Assembly (NCBI RefSeq): GCF_000308275.2
Contig: NZ_HG529491.1
Span: 121,477-185,476, forward strand
Reading direction: 5' to 3'
Origin: Levyella massiliensis
GTDB taxonomy: Bacteria; Bacillota; Clostridia; Tissierellales; Peptoniphilaceae
DNA: 64,000 bases
The notes under the pieces are model-generated. The model was not told the origin of the DNA. It made no database searches and saw only the letters and a program-made list of their open reading frames with translations. This document shows positions 60,812 through 64,000 of this stretch, one piece after another. Within the stretch, counting starts at the first letter, position 1. Each line of letters opens with the position of its first letter. A program made the position numbers and the translations under genes.

Positions 60812-62851
60812 TTACTGCTTAGATTCGAATTCTTTGTACGCTTTTTCGTACTGCTCTGTCGTTACAAGGTCTTTCTGCGTGCGCAAGCCTTTATATTTGT
60901 ACTCGCTGACGCCGAAGGTGCCCCACATCTGACTGAACGGAACCGCTTTCGTGACACGGTTTCCACGAGATTGCATACTGGTCGGAATGTACAGGCAGCG
61001 TTCGATCAGCAGAGAATCTGCTTTTGCGTAAGCTTTGTAACGTGCATCCAAGTCCGTCGTAATCTTATCCGCTTCCTTATAGAACTTCTCATAATCCATG
61101 AAGCCAAGGTCTTTTTTGATTTGTTCATCGACCACTTTACCGTCTTTATCGACTTTGCCTAAGCCGCAAGAAGCCATGTAGAAACCTGTGACCGGGGAAT
61201 AGATGTCCACAAAACTCTTCGGATCTTTGAAGTCCGGGCTCCATCCGGTGTAGGTGGAGATATCATAGTCCATTTTTGCCGGATCGGTGTTTTGATATAC
61301 AACGGCGTTAATCGTATCTTCATCTCGCAACACCAATTCGATGACGATGTTGTTCTCCGTATTATCGGCAACGGACTTCTTAAAGGACTGCGCCTGTTTT
61401 ACCAGGGTGTCGCCTGTGCTGTTAACCATGACGTCCAGATGAATCGGGAACTGCACGCCTTCTTTTTTGGCTGCTTCGATGTACTTCATAGCTTCTTCTT
61501 TACTATAGAAAGGAGCTTGTCCATCATGCAGGTCGCGCTTCTCGCCCGTATTGGCGTTATACGTTTCCGTTACCAAGTCAAAGTAGTTCTTGCCGTCTTT
61601 CGTCGAACCGGCGGCAGAGAAGTTATCAATGTTACGCATAGATGCGACAGCCAAATCTTCCGGCATACGTACGCCCAAGTAGGACTTTACGTCAAAGGCA
61701 GCACGCAATGCTTTACGGAAGTTTTCGTTCAGGACTGCTTTACGCGTATTGTTTGCCAAGGTTTTGTCCTTCGCATAGTTCGTATGTTCGAAGGAACGAC
61801 GATTGTAGTTAAACACAATACCAAATACGGTTGCGTTCGGCAGAGTGTAAGAAGTTTTGCCTTCGTACTTCTTCGCATAATTATCGTAGTCTTTCCATAC
61901 CGGGTTCAGGGTAGCAGCATAGTACACGCCACTCTCGAAGCCCTTAATGGCAGAATAGGTATCCTGTCCTGCATCGAAAACACGGGTGATCTTGTCAAGA
62001 TAGACATGATCTTTATCCCAGTAGCTGTCGTTTTTGGTCAGAACCGCTTTGGATTTTTCTGTGTTCTCCGTCAGGATATACGGACCATTGTAAAGAATGG
62101 AGTCGAGCTGTTTCGAACCGAATTTGCAGTCTTTCTTGTTCGGAGCGCCCAGTTTGCAGCCGTTGCCCTTACTTTCGAGGAACTCTTTGTTAATCGGATA
62201 CAGCACCGTGTAGTTCGTCATCGAATCAAAATACGGTACGGAGATGGGCTTGCCATCTTCACCCTTTTGCATCGTAAACTCCAAGGTATTCTTATCTACG
62301 GCTTTAACCCCAACCTTTTCCCACGCAGCATCACTGAAGTCACTGTGGAGATAGTCGGAATAGCCATCGATAACATCCATGAGCAATTCTTTTGCACCGG
62401 AGTCAAATTCTGCACCGTGACGTAGGCCTGTAACAAAGTCTTCTGCTGTTACTTCGCCATATTCTTCACCCTGGTTGGTCACCCACTTGACACCCGGACG
62501 AATCTTAAAGGTCCATACAGAAGCGTCGTCATTCGGTTTCCAGGATTCTGCAATAGCCGGTTGTAACTTGCCGTAGCCGTCAGTCTCTACCAGACCGTCG
62601 ACCAAGTTTGCATTGACCTCATGGTCTGTCTGCAACGCTGTAGCGACATAGTCCATGTTCTTGACTTCACGAGCGGTAGGTAACGAAATTTCTTTATCGG
62701 CAGATTCCAATTTCTCACTGCTTGTGCCTTTGTCCGCTCCGGATTCGGTAGCTGACGTGTCTCCCCCCTTATTGGCCGGAGCTCCGCATGAAGTCATGCC
62801 TAATGTTAATAATAAGGCCAGACCCAGGGCAGCAAATTTCTTGCTGTTCAT
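60812..62851 (-). CDS. oppA: Oligopeptide-binding lipoprotein OppA/AmiA-like
   Basis: This 679-residue solute-binding protein of family 5 has a lipoprotein signal (FAALGLALLLTLGMTSCG, lipid-modified cysteine in the lipobox). The mature protein begins with a Gly/Ser/Thr-rich linker and carries the family stretch DDASVWTFKIRPGVKW. It captures peptides outside and hands them to OppBCDF. TAGGAGGAG precedes the ATG. Promoter at 63029-63057. Streptococcal AmiA is of similar size. Confidence 0.94.
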   Translation of the reverse strand: MNSKKFAALGLALLLTLGMTSCGAPANKGGDTSATESGADKGTSSEKLESADKEISLPTAREVKNMDYVATALQTDHEVNANLVDGLVETDGYGKLQPAIAESWKPNDDASVWTFKIRPGVKWVTNQGEEYGEVTAEDFVTGLRHGAEFDSGAKELLMDVIDGYSDYLHSDFSDAAWEKVGVKAVDKNTLEFTMQKGEDGKPISVPYFDSMTNYTVLYPINKEFLESKGNGCKLGAPNKKDCKFGSKQLDSILYNGPYILTENTEKSKAVLTKNDSYWDKDHVYLDKITRVFDAGQDTYSAIKGFESGVYYAATLNPVWKDYDNYAKKYEGKTSYTLPNATVFGIVFNYNRRSFEHTNYAKDKTLANNTRKAVLNENFRKALRAAFDVKSYLGVRMPEDLAVASMRNIDNFSAAGSTKDGKNYFDLVTETYNANTGEKRDLHDGQAPFYSKEEAMKYIEAAKKEGVQFPIHLDVMVNSTGDTLVKQAQSFKKSVADNTENNIVIELVLRDEDTINAVVYQNTDPAKMDYDISTYTGWSPDFKDPKSFVDIYSPVTGFYMASCGLGKVDKDGKVVDEQIKKDLGFMDYEKFYKEADKITTDLDARYKAYAKADSLLIERCLYIPTSMQSRGNRVTKAVPFSQMWGTFGVSEYKYKGLRTQKDLVTTEQYEKAYKEFESKQ

Positions 62852-63028
62852 ATTCTCCTCCTACTCTCCTTGGTTACCGGTGTTCCCTTCCTACAACAGT
62901 GTTTCTTCAACTGCGGCTTATTACCGTCTTCTACAAACGCTTTATGAGAAAACGCGCGACGTTCGCCGCCTCCTCGTTCCCATCAGACGAAAGGTTTTCA
63001 TATCGGGAACCGTTCCGCAATTTACGTA

Positions 63029-63057
63029 ATTATACCGTAAAACACTCCACTTAACAA
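63029..63057 (-). promoter_or_regulatory. Promoter of the opp operon
   Basis: On the minus strand TTGTTA (63052-63057) and TATAAT (63029-63034) are exactly 17 bp apart. The untranslated leader to oppA is about 170 nt. Confidence 0.75.
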
Positions 63058-63091
63058 GTGCATATCCATCAAACCTTTGGTATAAAATTCA

Positions 63092-63682
63092 CTAAAATGA
63101 GACGCCTGCTTGCTTCAACGCCCCTTCCACTTCCGACTGTCGATAGGGCGATTGCAGGTCGGCATGGGTCAACTTTCCGTTGCGAATCTGCATGACGGCG
63201 GGAATGGTTTCAATGTCGTGCTCTTTGGCAAAGTCCGCAAAGCCGGTTTCTTTTTCCGTGTCCAACGCAACCAACGGGAGGTTGTTTTCTTTCACGATTT
63301 TTTCAAGGATCGGTGTTAACTTCACGCAATACGGACATGTCACGCGCCCGGCATAGACGAGTAGCTCTTTTTTCTGTGCCAACGCTGTCTTCAATTCTGA
63401 CATGGTGATCGACGGATAACCTTCCACGATGGACAGATATTGTTCCTGCTCTTTCGTAAGCGGTTCCTTTTCGGACGACGCCTCGGAAGAAAACGCTTCA
63501 GATGACTGGCTTTCCGTATTTTCTGACGTAGCGACGGATGCCACAGAGGAAATAGAGGTTTCCGACGAAGCCGGCGTTTCGCTTGCAACGGGGCCTGTCT
63601 TGCCACAAGCCGATAATCCGCATAGCAATGCCATTGCTAAAGCAATCGTGCCGATTTTTTTTGCATTTCCTAATGCTCTCAT
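63092..63682 (-). CDS. Thioredoxin-like lipoprotein
   Basis: This 196-residue protein has a lipoprotein signal (IALAMALLCGLSACGK), a Ser/Glu-rich linker of about 55 residues and a thioredoxin fold with the redox motif GRVTCPYCVKLTP and the cis-proline region ETIPAVMQ. It probably carries out disulfide exchange at the outer membrane face or in wall-bound proteins. The ATG overlaps the stop of the sufU-like gene (ATGA), and GGAGGAAGAAAA lies upstream. Coupling to Fe-S assembly is unusual but may only reflect a compact operon. Confidence 0.85.
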   Translation of the reverse strand: MRALGNAKKIGTIALAMALLCGLSACGKTGPVASETPASSETSISSVASVATSENTESQSSEAFSSEASSEKEPLTKEQEQYLSIVEGYPSITMSELKTALAQKKELLVYAGRVTCPYCVKLTPILEKIVKENNLPLVALDTEKETGFADFAKEHDIETIPAVMQIRNGKLTHADLQSPYRQSEVEGALKQAGVSF

Positions 63683-64000
63683 TTTTCTTCCTCCAGCATA
63701 TCTTTTAAGGTGCGCCATGCAAGCACCGCACATTTAACGCGTTGCGGCATATGCGAAATGTCTTTTAAAGCTACCGCATCGCCTAAACTTTCTTCCAAGG
63801 TTTCCTCATCCGTCTTTTCGCCTTTAATCATGCCAAGAAAGGCGGAAATGGCTTCCTCCGCTTCCTCAACACGTTTCCCTTCCATCAGCTCGCACATCAG
63901 TGACGTGGATGCCTGGCTGATGGCGCAGCCGTGTCCCGTGAAGGAAATGGCCTCAATGCGGTCTCCCTCCCGTTTCACATGGAGCGTAATATCATCGCCA
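63679..64000 (-). CDS. sufU: SufU-like Fe-S cluster assembly protein, 5' end outside window
   Basis: The visible 106 residues run from GDDITLHVKREGDRI through FTGHGCAISQASTSLM to the C-terminal cysteine in RVKCAVLAWRTL. This is the pattern of SufU, the zinc-dependent sulfur relay for the SufBCD scaffold with cysteine desulfurase SufS. The first conserved cysteine (before GDD) and the start codon lie beyond 64000. The region MIKGEKTDEETLEESLGDAVAL is typical of the family insertion. Partner suf genes are expected upstream, outside the window. Confidence 0.9.
   Translation of the reverse strand, partial: GDDITLHVKREGDRIEAISFTGHGCAISQASTSLMCELMEGKRVEEAEEAISAFLGMIKGEKTDEETLEESLGDAVALKDISHMPQRVKCAVLAWRTLKDMLEEEK

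Noticed and set aside
61292-62425. 377-codon plus-strand frame opposite oppA
   Set aside because: Shadow of oppA without ribosome site or coherent protein pattern.

Overview
The window looks like chromosomal DNA from a Gram-positive, probably anaerobic member of the Bacillota. An anaerobic coccus of the Tissierellia/Peptoniphilaceae type fits best. The grounds are AmiC-like OppB and lipoprotein binding proteins, long-form HPF, SufU-type Fe-S scaffolding, choline-binding-like wall repeats, a CWB2 protein, and a tryptophanase/NSS transporter pair. Base composition is near 50 percent GC by eye, except for one strongly AT-rich island. The species assignment is inference. No rRNA or tRNA gene was seen.

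Layout. (1) 1-5.7 kb, minus strand: fba, glgP, prfA, prmC, rpmE. (2) 5.7-9.85 kb: an insertion-sequence unit. It holds a complete IS481-like element, an AT-rich cargo (cardiolipin synthase, bile salt hydrolase, one small ORF) and a second copy of only the last 94 bp of the IS. A near-identical 26-bp direct repeat brackets the whole unit. (3) 9.8-35.7 kb, all minus strand: a Wzx/Wzy-type surface polysaccharide locus of about 20 genes. It carries a complete WbpA-B-E-D-I set for UDP-ManNAc3NAcA, a PglF/E/C-like initiating set, six glycosyltransferases, an AlgI/AlgJ-like O-acylation pair and an asparagine-synthase-like protein. A secreted CWB2 protein lies at its end. (4) 35.9-42.9 kb: four secreted wall proteins in a row. 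They share the same family of about 40-residue wall-binding repeats but carry different enzymatic ends (GH25 muramidase, YkuD L,D-transpeptidase, M23 endopeptidase, and a 3D/double-psi-barrel-like end). (5) 43-51.4 kb: a hotdog thioesterase, an isochorismatase-family hydrolase, a YitT-like membrane protein, a striking array of alternating inverted repeats, then proS, prfB (with the classical +1 frameshift) and secA. (6) 51.4-55 kb, plus strand: a tryptophanase and TnaT-like transporter operon behind a structured leader of about 190 nt. (7) 55-64 kb: hpf, a 580-bp gap with three perfect DnaA boxes, an AmiACDEF/Opp oligopeptide importer, a thioredoxin-like lipoprotein and the 3' part of sufU.

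How the parts may work together. The polysaccharide locus makes nucleotide-activated amino-uronic sugars, assembles a repeat unit on undecaprenyl phosphate, flips and polymerises it, and O-acylates it outside. The adjacent repeat-bearing hydrolases and transpeptidase would remodel the wall, and their repeats may recognise a wall glycopolymer. The oligopeptide importer and the Trp transporter/tryptophanase pair point to amino-acid fermentation with indole release. The IS-borne bile salt hydrolase and cardiolipin synthase look like an acquired bile or membrane-stress module.

The least explained items are the 26/27-bp-periodic alternating repeat array at 45293-45616, the tryptophanase leader at 51676-51865, and the transposed unit at 5722-9844.
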